Source: Gambelia wislizenii (taxonomy: Eukaryota > Chordata > Lepidosauria > Squamata > Crotaphytidae). Taken from it: 64,000 bases of DNA. Below the pieces are notes generated by a model that saw only the letters and a program-made list of their open reading frames with translations, did no database searches and was not told the origin of the DNA. Positions 44,946-56,854 of this stretch are shown here, piece after piece. Position 1 is the stretch's first letter. Each line of letters opens with the position of its first letter. Made by a program: the position numbers and the translations under genes. The DNA is taken from assembly GCA_030847615.1 (NCBI GenBank), contig JAUMIR010000005.1, forward strand, positions 239,358,645 to 239,422,644, in the 5' to 3' direction.

Positions 44946-46580
44946 ATGCTGACATGAGACTAAACCACCCCCAAATACTTTGCATTGCAACCACATTCAC
45001 AGCAGTATATTGCTGCAGATAAAATCCATTTCTTCCTCTGGAATTATCAAGACCACAGGTAATTTAAAAGAGGCAGGGCAGGATGATGGGGGCAGCAGAT
45101 GATATCATAATGTCTACTGTGCACAAAGTCCTAGTGCTTTGCCTCTCTGAACACTGTCTCGATTACCCCACTGTACAGCCCTAGTGAACTGTGTGAATGG
45201 GGGCAGAAATGAACATCTATTTATCTCACTGTGAGTTCTTTTGTGCAATCTCTTTCTTCTTCACCTGAGTGTGTAAACAAATCTGAGAACCTTCATTAGG
45301 ATAACAAATATAAATTAATCAAGCCCTAGGATTGGATCCTCTAGCACTCCTTTAAGAGATTATGCTATAAGGCAGGAAAAGCAACATAGGCTAGGCTTAC
45401 CTCCTGGCAAACCACTGCTAGATTGCTCTGGGTATTCCATACATTTGTTCACGTTACAAATGCAGTCAGTCCACTAATTTCTTGCTAATATCTTGGCAGT
45501 TTACCACTGAGGTAGGCTTATTTTTTGCTTGGAGAATCTTCAGGGGCTCATTGCAATTTCTTGCAAGGCTTTGAGGCACTCATCAGAGTAATAGTCTAAT
45601 CAATATTCATTCTTTTTACAATTATTAATATTAATTACCCAATTTGTTGGCTAATGGGCTGGAAATGCAGAAAGCAATTTCCAAAAGAGTCTTGCTGTAT
45701 TTTCACTTTAATTTTCACAGCCTGTTGTTTCTAAATATTTGCAGGAGACTCTGAGGGTTTTTTGACAGGTAGAACACAGTACAGCTGTGGTGAGTCTTCT
45801 CAAATAGTCAAATTTGAATGCATTGTCAAATTCTGACAGTCACATTTCTGAAAGAGATATTTTGAATGTTTTTAAAATGATACCACATGTTGTGAGACTT
45901 TAGCTTTGACATTTTAATTCAAATGTTTTAGATATGCCCACATCTCCTGGCTGTGGTGATTTTGTTAAACTTCAATTATGAGGTCTTATGAGATGTCAAC
46001 AGCTATGTATTCGGCATAATTTCATGTTATGAACAGCATGCCATGAAATGAAAAATACCATTGCTACTTATTTGTTAGCCTTTACCAAAAAATAAATAAA
46101 AATACTGCTGTTATATGTCAGTGCTTGAATACTAGGAACTGTTTAATATTATTGCATGTTCAACTTCAATGTTTTCATATATTATATATTCAGTTTTTTT
46201 TTTTAATCACTGGGTTCTTTGGACAAGATCCTATCTCTCCACCAGCATAGTGTCATAGAAAGAAAAGGACAAGCTGGTGGTGAGAACAGTGACAGGAAGG
46301 AAAAGAAGAAAGCTGGTGGGAGAAAAGGAGGTGGTTGGCTGTAAGCCACCTTTTCCTTGAATGCCTGACTTTGAGCAGTCCTCAGAGCCAGGGCACTATG
46401 GGAAGGATGTCTTGGAAAATTGCCTGTGTTGACTGTAGGATTTGTGGAGTTGGAATCTAAAAGCCTCAACTTTTAAATTAACTTTTCCAACTTCTGTTTT
46501 TATACCAGATGCACTCTTTCCTAGCAGAAAAAGCAGATCTAATCACACTAATGCATGCACTGCTCATATCCTACTGTCCC
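44946..46580. other. Repeat-poor AT-rich stretch
   Basis: The longest interval in which I recognise no mobile element. The interval 45590-45740 is rich in TAAT-type motifs ('ttaatattaattacccaatt'). It could be a conserved non-coding element. No exon is supported. Confidence 0.35.
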
Positions 46581-47020
46581 TAGGGTTGCCAGGTGTCTCT
46601 TATTATAAGAGATGCCCCTTATCTGAGGGCCTGGAAGCTTATCCCTCATAGAACTGGCAGGTGTCCCTTATTTTAAGAGAGATCCTCTATTTGAGAGTTG
46701 GAAATCTTATATTTGGACTCTTCAGAAAGACAGAAATATGTGCAGAATGTTAGTTATTAATGTGGACACAATGTTAATTTTACAGAAAAACACGGGCTAT
46801 GTTAATTGAAATCAGGTGATGACTTGAGTGGAACAAATATCAGCCCAGGTGCTGCCGGATCCTCCATTCTGAAGTGGAGAGGAGAGCTAGATGGGGACCT
46901 CTTCAGAGTGATCTATGATGGAACTTTAATGGAACTTTAATCATTAGAGAACTGAAGCCATCTGCTAAGTAGATTTCCACATTATTGTTCCTGCAAAAGA
47001 TAAAGGTTTGGAGACACCAT

Positions 47021-47584
47021 GGAGATTATCAGACGACTCAGTTTAAAATGTTCTTTTGCCAGCATTAATATATATATATATGCTGGAAAAAGAACACTCC
47101 CCCCCACCCATACTTGCCTTCCTCTCCTGGCAAAAGCAGCCCCGGCAATAAAGAGGAAGGGAACAGAGCCCTGTTCACTTCCTTGTTTGAAATCCTGCAA
47201 GACTTCATCACAAGGGAAATTTTAAAACCAAAAACAAAATAAACACATTAAAAGTTTACACACTTTAAAGGTCCCAGGTAACCTGGGGAGGATCATAAAA
47301 AGAGCGAAACTTACCTGGATGTCGCGATCTCACCCGGAAGTGTTCATGCTGGACTGGCCATTCTCGCTGTAGTGATGAGATTTAAATGGCCCAAGGTTTT
47401 GCATGTTGGCAATGCTAGCACCAAAATGGAACAGGGGATCTATTGACAGATTCAGCCATCAATAAAAAGGTATGTTAGTATAATGCCAGCAGAACATAAA
47501 AGGACACAATCATCTGATATTGGCGTCCTTTTGTGTTCCACTGGCGTTGTGATCATGCCACAGTTGATGTGTCTGATAATCTCC
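47021..47584. mobile_element. TIR element, GGAGATTATCAGAC type
   Basis: The ends are GGAGATTATCAGAC and GTCTGATAATCTCC, with CAT on both sides (47018-47020, 47585-47587). It contains the hairpin 'gttcttttgccagcat', a TA repeat centre and, on the minus strand, a perfect CAG followed by GTAAGT (ACTTAC 47309-47314). Confidence 0.92.
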
Positions 47585-47596
47585 CATGTGTTTTCA

Positions 47597-47720
47597 CTAC
47601 AAAGAAGCTTTTGAAAACTTAGCGGATCCCTACTTGGAGCCACTGGAGGTTGATGATCCAGACTATCATTATGATGAAACACTGGAGATCGACAGAATAA
47701 GACCTTCTGAATGGAGCTAA
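47597..47720 (+). other. Protein-like open segment ending in a stop
   Basis: The codons from about 47597 read KEAFENLADPYLEPLEVDDP followed by more acidic/aromatic sequence and end RIRPSEWS then TAA (47718-47720). The composition looks like a genuine protein C-terminus, but no family is recognised. A separate frame at about 46853-46939 reads SSILKWRGELDGDLF-like and also ends in TAA. Both lie inside the element at 46581-47853, so a decayed transposase or captured exon is the simplest reading. Confidence 0.35.
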
Positions 47721-47853
47721 CTGAAATCAATACTTTCATTTGGTAGTTACGTAGGGGACAAACTTGTGAACAGCTACTTCCTGATGGTTAGCCCTGCAAG
47801 TCATGAACTTCAATTGTCTCCCTTATTGCTATTTTGAAAACCTGGCAACACTA

Positions 47854-48148
47854 CATTGTACTAGATATCCTGGTTTCAGTAGACTAGTGAACTATACAGG
47901 TTACTGGCAAAATGTAAGAGTAGAATTTCTGTACATATGAAAATTTGAGATCTTTCCCCTGAATTCTGGTGAATGAAGGTGTGAAATATGGAGAGCAGGA
48001 AAGACATCAAAGTATGGCCCTAGTGAAATGGTTCCATTGTATTGACCAATTGATTGATTGAATATATATCCCACCTTTCTCCCAAGATGGAATCCATTTT
48101 GATTAGATTCTGTTGTTTTATTCTGTGTGCTTTACTGTGCCATGCTTT
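47854..48148. other. Intergenic, no gene seen
   Basis: No recognised feature. Confidence 0.4.
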
Positions 48149-48383
48149 GGACTTTATCAGACCACCCCACTTAATGTTCTTTTGCTGGCATAAATTGTAG
48201 CGTTTTTATGCTGGCAAAACAACCTCCTGTACCAGACCTACCTTTACTCTTAAAGAGGCTTCCCTGGCAGTAACAGCTCAAACAGAGCTCCATTTACTTC
48301 TGGGTTTGAAATCTCCCAGATTCTTGCGAGAAAAATCAGTAGGCATCCTTATGGCGCCATATTTGACCTGTCTGATAAAGTCC
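48149..48383. mobile_element. Short TIR element, GGACTTTATCAGAC type
   Basis: The ends are GGACTTTATCAGAC and GTCTGATAAAGTCC, with TTT on both sides (48146-48148, 48384-48386). The core hairpin 'cttttgctggcataaattgt' / 'tatgctggcaaaacaacc' is shared with 27051 and 47021. It is an internally deleted derivative. Confidence 0.9.
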
Positions 48384-48470
48384 TTTGTCTCTTTTGTACT
48401 TTACCAAACATTATTTTGGTTTTCTGAAATGTTATGCATATATATCATCACCATTCCTAATTTATTTTTA

Positions 48471-48859
48471 CAGTTGGCCCTCCACATTTGTGGGTTTAAC
48501 TTTTGTGGATTTGATTATTCACAGATTATTTACTGTTGTCTCTGCTGCTGCCCTATGCCATTTTAAATGGAGACTGCAAGCCTCATGAGACTATGAATAT
48601 ACGGCGAGGTTTGCAAGTCTTTAATAAAAATGGCGTAGGACAGCAGGGGAGACAGTGGCAAGTCCCACCAGCCACACACTTCTGCCTTGGGAAGAAGCCC
48701 CACTGCCTTGAAGATATCCACAGTGGGTTGGATCTGCAGATTGTACTTTCTGCATGTGTTACATGTGGTTTGGGGAAGAGGGGCTAGAGATATTCATGGT
48801 TTCCCCACCTTCACAGAGATCCTGTACCCCTAAACCCAGTAAATGTGGAGGGCCAACTG
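48471..48859. mobile_element. Tigger/pogo-like MITE
   Basis: The ends CAGTTGGCCCTCCACATTTG and AAATGTGGAGGGCCAACTG are almost perfectly inverted, with TA flanks (48469-48470, 48860-48861). No transposase frame. The TA duplication and TIR are typical of Tc1/mariner-pogo elements. Confidence 0.88.
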
Positions 48860-49314
48860 TATTTATTTTTTAAAAAATCTAGGCTGTATTTCAGATGAAC
48901 CTTCCAAAATAGCTAACAAAAACATAGTTTTTAAAAAGACTTAAAACATGTTATAATTTTTATAGTGTAATAAAATAATTATTTTTTTTAAACCACCTCA
49001 GACATGGCTGGAATTCTTAGCATGTGTCCAAGACATTTTGCTGCCTGAGCCAGAACAAAAAATGGTATCTCTGTAGGTGACAGCATCCAAGGTGAGGTAA
49101 GCTGGAGATCTGAGCCATGAAACCCCATAAATTCTTTTCTCCTTTTAGGAGGAAAAGAGCTGATGCCTGAGCTATTGGCTTAAGTCTGCCTAATGGTAGG
49201 GTCACCCCAAACAACCAAATGAGGTAGGTTAGTCTGAAAAGATCGGCCCAAGGTTACCTAATGCACATCATGCACAAATGGTATTTTGAATCTTGGACTC
49301 CTTAGTTTGACCAG

Positions 49315-49841
49315 GGACTCAACTACATGGGCCAGAATATGCCAGCTCTATGCTGGCATAGTCTCTCTGTGGATCTGCCCAGTTCCTCCCCTGTTACCTA
49401 AATGAAATGGGATGGAGTCCAGACTACCATGCTAGCGCATCCCTTCAGCCACCGCCACCACCTGTGTCAGTCTTTCTGAAGCTGCGAAGCCACCCAACAG
49501 CACATGATCAAGGCTCCTTGTATGTGGCCAGCTTTAGTCATACACTGCAGGACTCTTTCCTGGCTTCAGAAAGAGTGACACAGACAGAAGTTGCAGCAAC
49601 AGGCTGATGTGGCAATATGGCCTCCTGTGGTCCCATGGGATCTGATTTGTTTTTTCCTCAATGAAGCAATTTTTCATGGGTGTTTTGCTGTAATGGTTTA
49701 ACAGGCTTTACCCTGTCTTATTCCCATCTTATACTCAGGGTTTGTGAAGACTGCCTGGGGGCAAAATGGGGCAAAAGCTCTGCATCATTGGGACTCTAAG
49801 ATGGGGGCAATATGGGGTAAATAGCCTGTCTAGACAAGGCC
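49315..49841. mobile_element. TIR element, GGGCTTGTCTACAC type, diverged ends
   Basis: The left end is GGACTCAACTACATGGGCC and the right end GTCTAGACAAGGCC. The interior matches 61418-61941 ('gccagaatatgccagctc', 'ttcctggcttcagaaagagt', 'gcatcattgggactc'). Confidence 0.78.
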
Positions 49842-50447
49842 TAAGACTGAAATAACTGTACTATGCTAACATTGGGAATTGCTTGGTAATTTTTAATAAA
49901 TAAATAAATAAAATGTGCTTTGGATTTATCCTTGGTATATGCTCAGCTGAAGGAATCCATCTTCATCTACCCTTTGTATCAAGTATGTGTCCTTCCAATG
50001 TGTGTCTTTGACGTGACACACTAGCTGCATGCAATACATGTTGCTCTATTTACTTTGCTGCAACCTCAATAGTTTGGTCCCGGTAGGAAGAATAACAGAG
50101 TTCATGTACTTTTAGCCTTTTTGTTTGATATCTACTCAGACTTTAATCTCTATATCAATAACGAATTATAGCAAGCCAGAAGCAAAATTAATATCACACA
50201 AGGTAGAAGAAAGGGGAAGGAAGAAAAAACCCCAACCCTGACAGAGAATTTTCTTTTCTTTTCTTGAACATACAGGATTCTCTAGGGTGAATTAATTCAG
50301 GCTTTATGTTACATACATGTGTGCAAGATTTTATTTTCTTCCTCAGTTTAGTAAATGGGTTTAGTGCATAAAAGTAGGGGGGGGGAAAGGTGTAGGCTGC
50401 AATATTGTTGGAATAGGAAGAAGATCTAATAAATAGTTCTCATCCAG
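49842..50447. other. Intergenic, no gene seen
   Basis: An A/T-rich (AAAT) run at about 49897-49915. Nothing else recognised. Confidence 0.4.
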
Positions 50448-50755
50448 GGAGATTATCAGACCTCCAAAAAAGTACCTTAGAATGCCAGGATGATGCTTCT
50501 GTCCCACAAACAGGACTTGGGTTCAGATGTCCTCATCTTCATTGCATTCTGCTCCTCTGCTGCAGCAGTTAGTAAGGTGATGCTTTTCATTGACAGGGAG
50601 GTCCCGTCAATGAAAAGCGCCACTTTACTAACTGCTGCAGCTCAGGAGCAGAACATGATGAGGACAATGCCGTCTGAAACCGGGTCCTGTTCGTGGGACA
50701 GTAACATCATCCTGGCATTCTGCTAAGGTACTTTTTGCTTTGTCTGATAATCTCC
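50448..50755. mobile_element. Hairpin TIR element, GGAGATTATCAGAC type
   Basis: A 308-bp palindrome with ends GGAGATTATCAGAC and GTCTGATAATCTCC. The centre is 'ttgacagggaggtcccgtcaa' in part. The left arm equals the left half of the chimeric copy at 19601. Flanks CAG and CCG differ at one base. Confidence 0.88.
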
Positions 50756-50819
50756 CCGGACTTCTTGCTCAAAACATGGAAGGTTACATTTAAAAGTAAC
50801 AGTTACTGCTATAATCCTA

Positions 50820-51528
50820 GGCTTGTCTACATGGACCAAATAAAATGATCTCATCTTTTTTTGACAGCAAACTCTCAGATGCCATACTGCTTGAATGTGG
50901 GTCTTTTCAGGGCTTTTAATCCAGACCAAAAAGAGTTGGGATTTACTCCAGATTTCAGTGGAAAATCTGGATAATGATGTGTATGTGTATGGACTGAGCT
51001 CCATAGCAGCATCGGTGTGGGGCCGGGGGGGGGAGGAGTTTCAGCAGATGTGCAGAAGAGGTTGGGAGGAGGCTCTCTGGGCCAGGTAATCAGGTGACAT
51101 TTCCCACCAGGAAATGCCTCTTTCCCTGTTTTAACTTTTAGCAGTTCCTTTATCACCTTTTTTTTTTTTTTTGCATATGTGACAGTTGTTTGAAGAAGTA
51201 CATAACAGCATACTTGTATCGCTAGCTGTGACTGCCTCTGCTTAATAGAATATCTGAAGACTCTCCAAGCCATGGGAAAAGAGGCAGAGGCAATGTGGAC
51301 ACATGCACATTCACATTTATGACGGGAGGAGGAAAATGAGAAGCCACAGCTGTGTGGCCACACGAACTGCAATTTATTGGACTGGGGTGAATTTGAAGGG
51401 AGAACTGTGTGGACAGTGCTCCCAAACTCACCTCAGTGTGCATGGCAATCTTGTGGAGAAGTCCATGGTCTCTGCAGACCAGGGTAGCCCAAAGGAAGCT
51501 GGATTTTCCTGACAGTGGAGACAAACTC
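50820..51528. mobile_element. TIR element, GGGCTTGTCTACAC type
   Basis: The left end is GGCTTGTCTACATGGACC and the right end near 'cagtggagacaaactc'. The interior matches 31243-31618 ('cttttcagggcttttaatcc', 'gatttactccagatttcagt', 'aaaggaagctggattttcct'). The open frames inside (165 and 111 residues) follow the repeat and are not called. Confidence 0.72.
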
Positions 51529-53477
51529 TCTGCGACACCCCACCACCACAAAAGCAATTTGCTACCCTTAGGGATGCTTTTTTTTTTTTAAAAAAAAATT
51601 CTTTATTTCCTTCCTTCTCAAAAGGAACTAAAATAGCAAAATCTGATTGCTGTATTGCCTAACCTAATGCATATTTGTTCATTATTTACTCATTTGTGCA
51701 TATTTTTCTTTTCCAAATAGTATACATTCTTGAATGGAACAGTGCAGTGCAACCCAGAAATTTTGAATTTCCCTTTAGAAGTGACAGTACAATTACAACT
51801 TTTCCCTGAACAACCTCCAGACATTATTTAACACTTTTATACAAAGAGAATCAGTGATCAAAATCTAAAGGGCCATAACATGAGAGCTGAATATAATAAG
51901 GAGTTCAGCCATAATTTCATTGAAAGTCACACACACGAATGCACTGGCAGCAGAGAAGAGAGAAAGCACCTACCATCAGTGGTGCACCACCAGCGTCAAA
52001 GTAACTCCACTCTGCCTGAGGGTCTCTGGCCAGCAAACCCTGTGTTCTCTGCACTCTCCTTGTGTTTAGAGGTAACATATTTTTTTCTAGAAATCTGCCA
52101 TGCTCTTCACGTACCCTAGTGGCTTTGCTTGATGCTGTGAAGCCTGCAGCAATACAAACAAAACAAAACATTCAGATCTTTTCATCCAGCCAAGTTGGAG
52201 GCCTGAGGTTTTGGAAATCAAATCCTTCCAGCTGAGATGTCTCTGTTACGAATTCCATAGCGTGTGTTAGGGTAACTGTGATTGCTTTTGTTTGATTACC
52301 TTAAATTCTTATTTTTTTTTGTTTTGTTTTGTAGCTTCTACTCACAGTTGGCCCTATTGTTAGGTACAGTAATGCAATGGCCTCACATGATATATTATGG
52401 AGGGGAAGGGCAGTTTCCTGGCTGATCCTCTTGAGGTCACACACACACACACCCACACACCCATACCTATTGTTGGAGGAGAGAGTTGTGTGTACCATAT
52501 GGCATGTTTTGATCCCCTAAAGCAGCTATCTCAAGATGTGATGGAGGATGCTGGCTGGAATCCTATTGGTTAGTCCCAGCTAGAGTACACCCATTAAATC
52601 ACAGGTTGACTGGTGAGTCAACATATAGGTAAATCTAATTGATTCAATGGCTCTACTTGAGTCAGGACTACCAGTAGGATTTAGGCGCCAATCCCACTGA
52701 TGATAGAGATGTAAGATCAACTAGCAAGATCACTGTTTGTGTGTGAACTGAAAGAAGGGCCAGCACCTTCTACTTTGCTTCAGGCAGCAAAATATTTTGG
52801 GCTAGTCTTGATTCTACTTCTCATTTACTTCTCTGGAGCTTCCTGAATAGTACAGGTACTCAGAATCAAGTCCCTATGGGGCTTTTTTCCCTCTCCCAGG
52901 GAAATGTTTGTAGGATTGAAGCCTAAATTACAAACCTCTCTCTTTTCCTCATATGTCTCCAACATTAAATTTCTCCCTCCCCCAGACCCATAACAGGGAG
53001 TTGGCAAGTTTGGATGTGCCACTCTGAAAGTTTCCATGGCAACCCATCAAACTGTCAGCCCAGCTTTCCAACATGCCATCATGTTGGAAATATTGGATCA
53101 GCTGTTATGCACAAAACTGATCTTATAGTGGTGCTATCTTTTATTATTTTAGTTCCCACTAAAGTCTCCAAAGACACACTGTTTACAGAACAAAGAGACA
53201 GCTCACTTATTCCATCTCAATCAAGTTTCCATATATAAAAAACAAACCTGCAAAAGCTGGTGCATTTTGTGTCATTTGGAAATGCACTGTAAGGAACTCA
53301 TTAGAAACAACTGAGAGGGAATAAGGAAATCCACATCTATATGACATGGGCAATTGCACCCTGATCCATCAATACCCAGACTATTAAGAACATAGCTCCT
53401 CCCTGTGGAGAAATTTCAGTAGCAGAAAAAAAGTGGTGTTTTATACTTCTCTGTAGCGCAAAGTGTTTGGAATGATT
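51529..53477. other. Intergenic, no gene seen
   Basis: Unique-looking sequence with a short (CA)n at about 52438. No exon supported. Confidence 0.45.
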
Positions 53478-53745
53478 CAAATCACAAAATTATAATAGTG
53501 GAAGCAATACCAGTGATCGCCTAGTCCAACCACCTCATAGTGCAGAAACCCACAGCTAAAGGACTCCTGACAGGGGACCATTCAACTTCTGTTTAAATAC
53601 CTCCAACAAGGAAGAATCCACTACCTTCCAAGGCAGATTATTCCACTGTTTTATAACTCTTACCATCAGAAAGTTCTTTCTAATGCTTAGCTGGAATCTC
53701 CTTCTGTGTAATTGGAATCCATTGGTTTGGGTTGTAGCCTCTTGA
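53478..53745 (-). mobile_element. Older CR1 LINE 3' end
   Basis: The minus-strand CR1 block encodes RRRFQLSIRKNFLMVRVIKQ with degenerate neighbours. The tail is degraded ('atcacaaaattataatagtgg'). A different, older subfamily from the neighbouring copies. Confidence 0.85.
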
Positions 53746-53980
53746 GCAGTGAGAACCAGCATGGGGTAGTGGTTCGAGCATTGAATTATGACTCTGGAGA
53801 CCAGAGTTGCAATCCCTACTTGATCATGGAAACCCACTGGTGACCTTGGGCAAGTTACAGTCTCTCAGTCTGAGAAAGGCAAAGGCAACCCCCCTATGAA
53901 CAAATCTTGCTAAGAAAACCCCATGATAAGATCACCTTAGGGTTGCCATAAGTCAGAAATGACTTGAAGGCATGCAACAA
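53746..53980 (+). mobile_element. Sauria-type SINE
   Basis: Head 'accagcatggggtagtggtt', middle 'ggtgaccttgggcaagttac', tail 'atgacttgaaggcatgcaac'. It lies between two CR1 copies of opposite orientation. Confidence 0.92.
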
Positions 53981-53983
53981 TGT

Positions 53984-54427
53984 GGAACATGTCCAGAGGA
54001 GGGTGACCAAAATGGTAAAAGGTCTGGAAGCCATGCCCTATGAGGAGCAGCTTAGGGAGCTGGGTACGTTTAGTCTGGAGAAGAGGAGGTTAAGAGATGA
54101 CATGATAGCCATGTTTAAATAGTTGAAGAAATGTCATACTGAGGATGGATCAAGCTTGTTCTCTGCTATTCCAGAGCCTAGGACACACAGCAATGGACTC
54201 GAACTACAGGAAAAGAGGTTCCACCTAAACATTACAAAGAACTTCCTGATGGTAAAAGCAGTTCAACAGTGGAATGCACTGCCTCAGAGTGTGATGGAAT
54301 TGCCTTCTTTGGAGGTTTTTAAACGAGGCTGGATGGCCATCTGTCGGGAACGCTTTGATTGTGTATTCCTGCAAGGCAGGGGGTTGGACTAGATGGCTCT
54401 TGTGGTCTCTTCCACCTCTGTGATTCT
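53984..54427 (+). mobile_element. CR1 LINE 3' end
   Basis: From 'gtggaacatgtccagaggag' to 'ggttggactagatggctctt' and a short tail. It carries an 89-codon frame remnant of the CR1 reverse-transcriptase C-terminus and is followed by (AAC)n and (CAAA)n. Confidence 0.92.
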
Positions 54428-55595
54428 AACAACAACAACAACCCTTGAACAGTAAACAAACAAACAAACAAACAAAAACCTAGATGCTCATTCACATTAC
54501 CAAATTATAGCACTATGATTCTATTTTAACTGCCATGGTTCCATCTTATGGAATCTTGAGACTTGCAGTTTAAGAAGAAGCATTTAGAATGCCCAGCCAG
54601 GCAACTCCAGTGCTTCGTGTTGTTCCTGTTTGCCATATAGGTCTTTTAAAAAGAGATGAAAGCCTTGGTTCAGGACTTATAGGGCTGGAGTAAGTTTAAA
54701 CCCAGATTTAAAGAATAGAGGCTCTAGACCACAATATATAACTCTGTTTTCATTTTCCCCACATCAGAATATTTAAAATCTCAAGTCCTTTCCATTCCCA
54801 ATATGAAGAAATTATGATTTTTCAAGCTGCAATGCAATTCACTATGCATTTTGTATTCATTTACCCTAAAATATATGTCTCATGTATCAATTTTACTTAA
54901 AATTTTGCATTATGTGCATTTTGGTATATTTTAGAGCCAAGAGGCAGAAAGTGCAGAAATTAAATTATTATTGCAGACTGATCCATTTATTAGTCCAGAA
55001 ATTGCAAATCAGTTCTTTTCACTAAAAATGCAGACTGAACAAAATCCTGAAGCATCCCTGCTTGTTGCCAGTCATTTATTTTTCCCACCAGAATGATTGC
55101 TTGGAATCATCTATATTTATCGTGACTAGAGACACTCCCCAACTAAAATGTGCAGTTAATGTTGAGAACTAGATAGATACTGGGCTAGATAAACCAGAGG
55201 AATAGAGAAGGGTGTGATCTTCTTACCAGTGGAACACACATCCTGTTTTCTTAAAAGAAGTAGTTGAGAAATTGCTTGGGTTCCATACAGACTTTCCCCC
55301 ACTTCTCAAGAATACCAACGGGATGCATTGCTTATTGCCTTGGAATATGTGCAGTACATTTTGGAAGGGAAAAAATATGCATGATGCCCTGTCTACGCTT
55401 ACGAAATATGCACAGCTAATAAAATGTGCATCTTTTTTTTTTAAAGTGTCATCAGAAGGCTACCAATACAAGTCCCTGATGAACTAGGTCCTAATAAAAT
55501 TCAGCACCCAGGAATCGAAAGTAGAAGAAAATTTATTTGTCTGAAGAGGTGTGTAAGGGGGCAAACCCAAAGCAAAACAGACCCTGTTTGTTGGA
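54428..55595. other. Intergenic, no gene seen
   Basis: A half copy of the 'aataatccagttt' palindrome near 54510-54570 ('ttttaactgccatggttcca'). AT-rich old sequence at 54780-55060. No gene. Confidence 0.45.
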
Positions 55596-56478
55596 GGGTA
55601 TAGAATCATAGAATCATAGAATTGTAGAGTTGGAAGAGACCACGAGGGGCATCCAGTCCAACCCCCTGCCACGCTGGAAATCACGATCAAAGCATCCCCG
55701 ACAGATGGCCATCCAGCCTCTGTTTAAAGACCTCCAAGGAAGGAGACCCCACCACACTCCGAGGGAGTGTGTTCCACTGCCAAACAGCTCTTACTGTCAA
55801 AAAGTTCCTCCTAATGTTGAGGTGGAATCTCTGTTCCTGGAGCTTGCATCCATTGCTCCGTGTTCCAGTCTCTGGAGCAGCAGAAAACAAGTCTGCTCCA
55901 TCCTCAATGTGACACCCCTTCAAATACTTAAACAGGGCTATCATATCGCCTCTTAACTGTCTTTTTTCCAGGCTAAACATACCCAGCTCCCTAAGTCTCT
56001 CCTCATAAGGCATCATTTCCAGACCTTTCACCATTTTAGTCGCCCTTCTCTGGATATGCTCCAATTTGTCAATATCCTTTTTGAATTGTGGTGCCCAGAA
56101 CAGGACACAGTATTCTAGGTGAGGTCTGACCAAGGCAGAATAGAGCAGCACTATTACTTCCCTTGATCTAGATACTATACTTCTATTGATACAGTCCAAA
56201 ATCGCATTGGCATTTTTAGCTGCCGCATCACACTGTTGACTCATGTTCAACTTGTGGTCTACTAGGACTCCTAGATCCCTTTTGCACGTAGTCTCGTTCA
56301 GCCAGGTCTCTCCCATCCTATATCTATGCATTTCATTTTTTCCGCCCTAAGTGCAGTACTTTACATTTCTCCGTATTGAATTTCATTTTGTTAGCTTTGG
56401 CCCAGCTCTCCAGTCTATCCAGGTCATTCTGAATTTTGATCCTGTCCTCTAGGGTATTAGCTACTCCTCCTAATTTAT
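55596..56478 (-). mobile_element. CR1 LINE, long nearly intact RT C-terminal frame
   Basis: The 214-codon frame (56331 to 55687) covers the CR1 C-terminal region: [60 protein letters not shown]. Upstream codons (56333-56470, LEDRIKIQNDLDRLESWAKA) belong to the same protein but in another frame. The break is one extra A in an A-run (around 56337-56342). The 3' end has the ATTCTATGATTCT tail. It is 5'-truncated at ttaggagg. This is the best preserved CR1 in the window. Confidence 0.95.
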
Positions 56479-56854
56479 GTATGTTATGTATGTTATGTGC
56501 ATTTTTTGTATGCCTTGCTGAGTTGATTTCCAAATGTGTGACCTGTCAATTGTGCCACTGTTTGCCTACTGTTTGCCTTTAAATGCAGCCATACAGCCTT
56601 AATTGCTTTCTGTCATTAGATTTGAGCATGATTGTTTTTAAAAATCATTTCCCTCTGCCTGTGGAATGCTGTTCTGTAGGGAATATTTCTGCCTAGCTAA
56701 GGAGTGCCTTGTGTTTTTGCTTAGTAATAATTAACTGCAATGATGTTAAGTTCTCTATGTCTTCCTACCCTCTTAGCAAAATGAAAAACAAACTTAGAAT
56801 AGCAGGAAATAAAACAATAGCATCATCTCTTCCCTAAGGGGTAGGGAGGAAAGA
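56479..56854. other. Spacer between divergent CR1 copies
   Basis: A short TATGT repeat at 56475-56500, otherwise unrecognised sequence. Confidence 0.4.

Larger units (their letters stand above)
46581..47853. mobile_element. Possible DNA transposon, TAGGGTTGCCAGGT ends, hosting a nested element
   Basis: The left TAGGGTTGCCAGGT and the right ACCTGGCAACACTA are inverted with one mismatch; TA flanks are possible. Near the left end a unit of about 62 bp (around 46589 and 46650, 'ggtgtctcttattataagag' / 'ggtgtcccttattttaagag') occurs twice. Without the nested element it is about 0.7 kb. The interior has two short protein-like frames (see 47597). Superfamily unknown. Confidence 0.5.

Noticed and set aside
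50875..51372. 165-codon minus frame
   Set aside because: Within the TIR element 50820-51528; its relative at 31243 does not keep the frame.
53746..53830. Functional tRNA gene at Sauria SINE heads
   Set aside because: The head has boxes A and B but does not fold into a clover-leaf with paired acceptor ends; it is SINE sequence.
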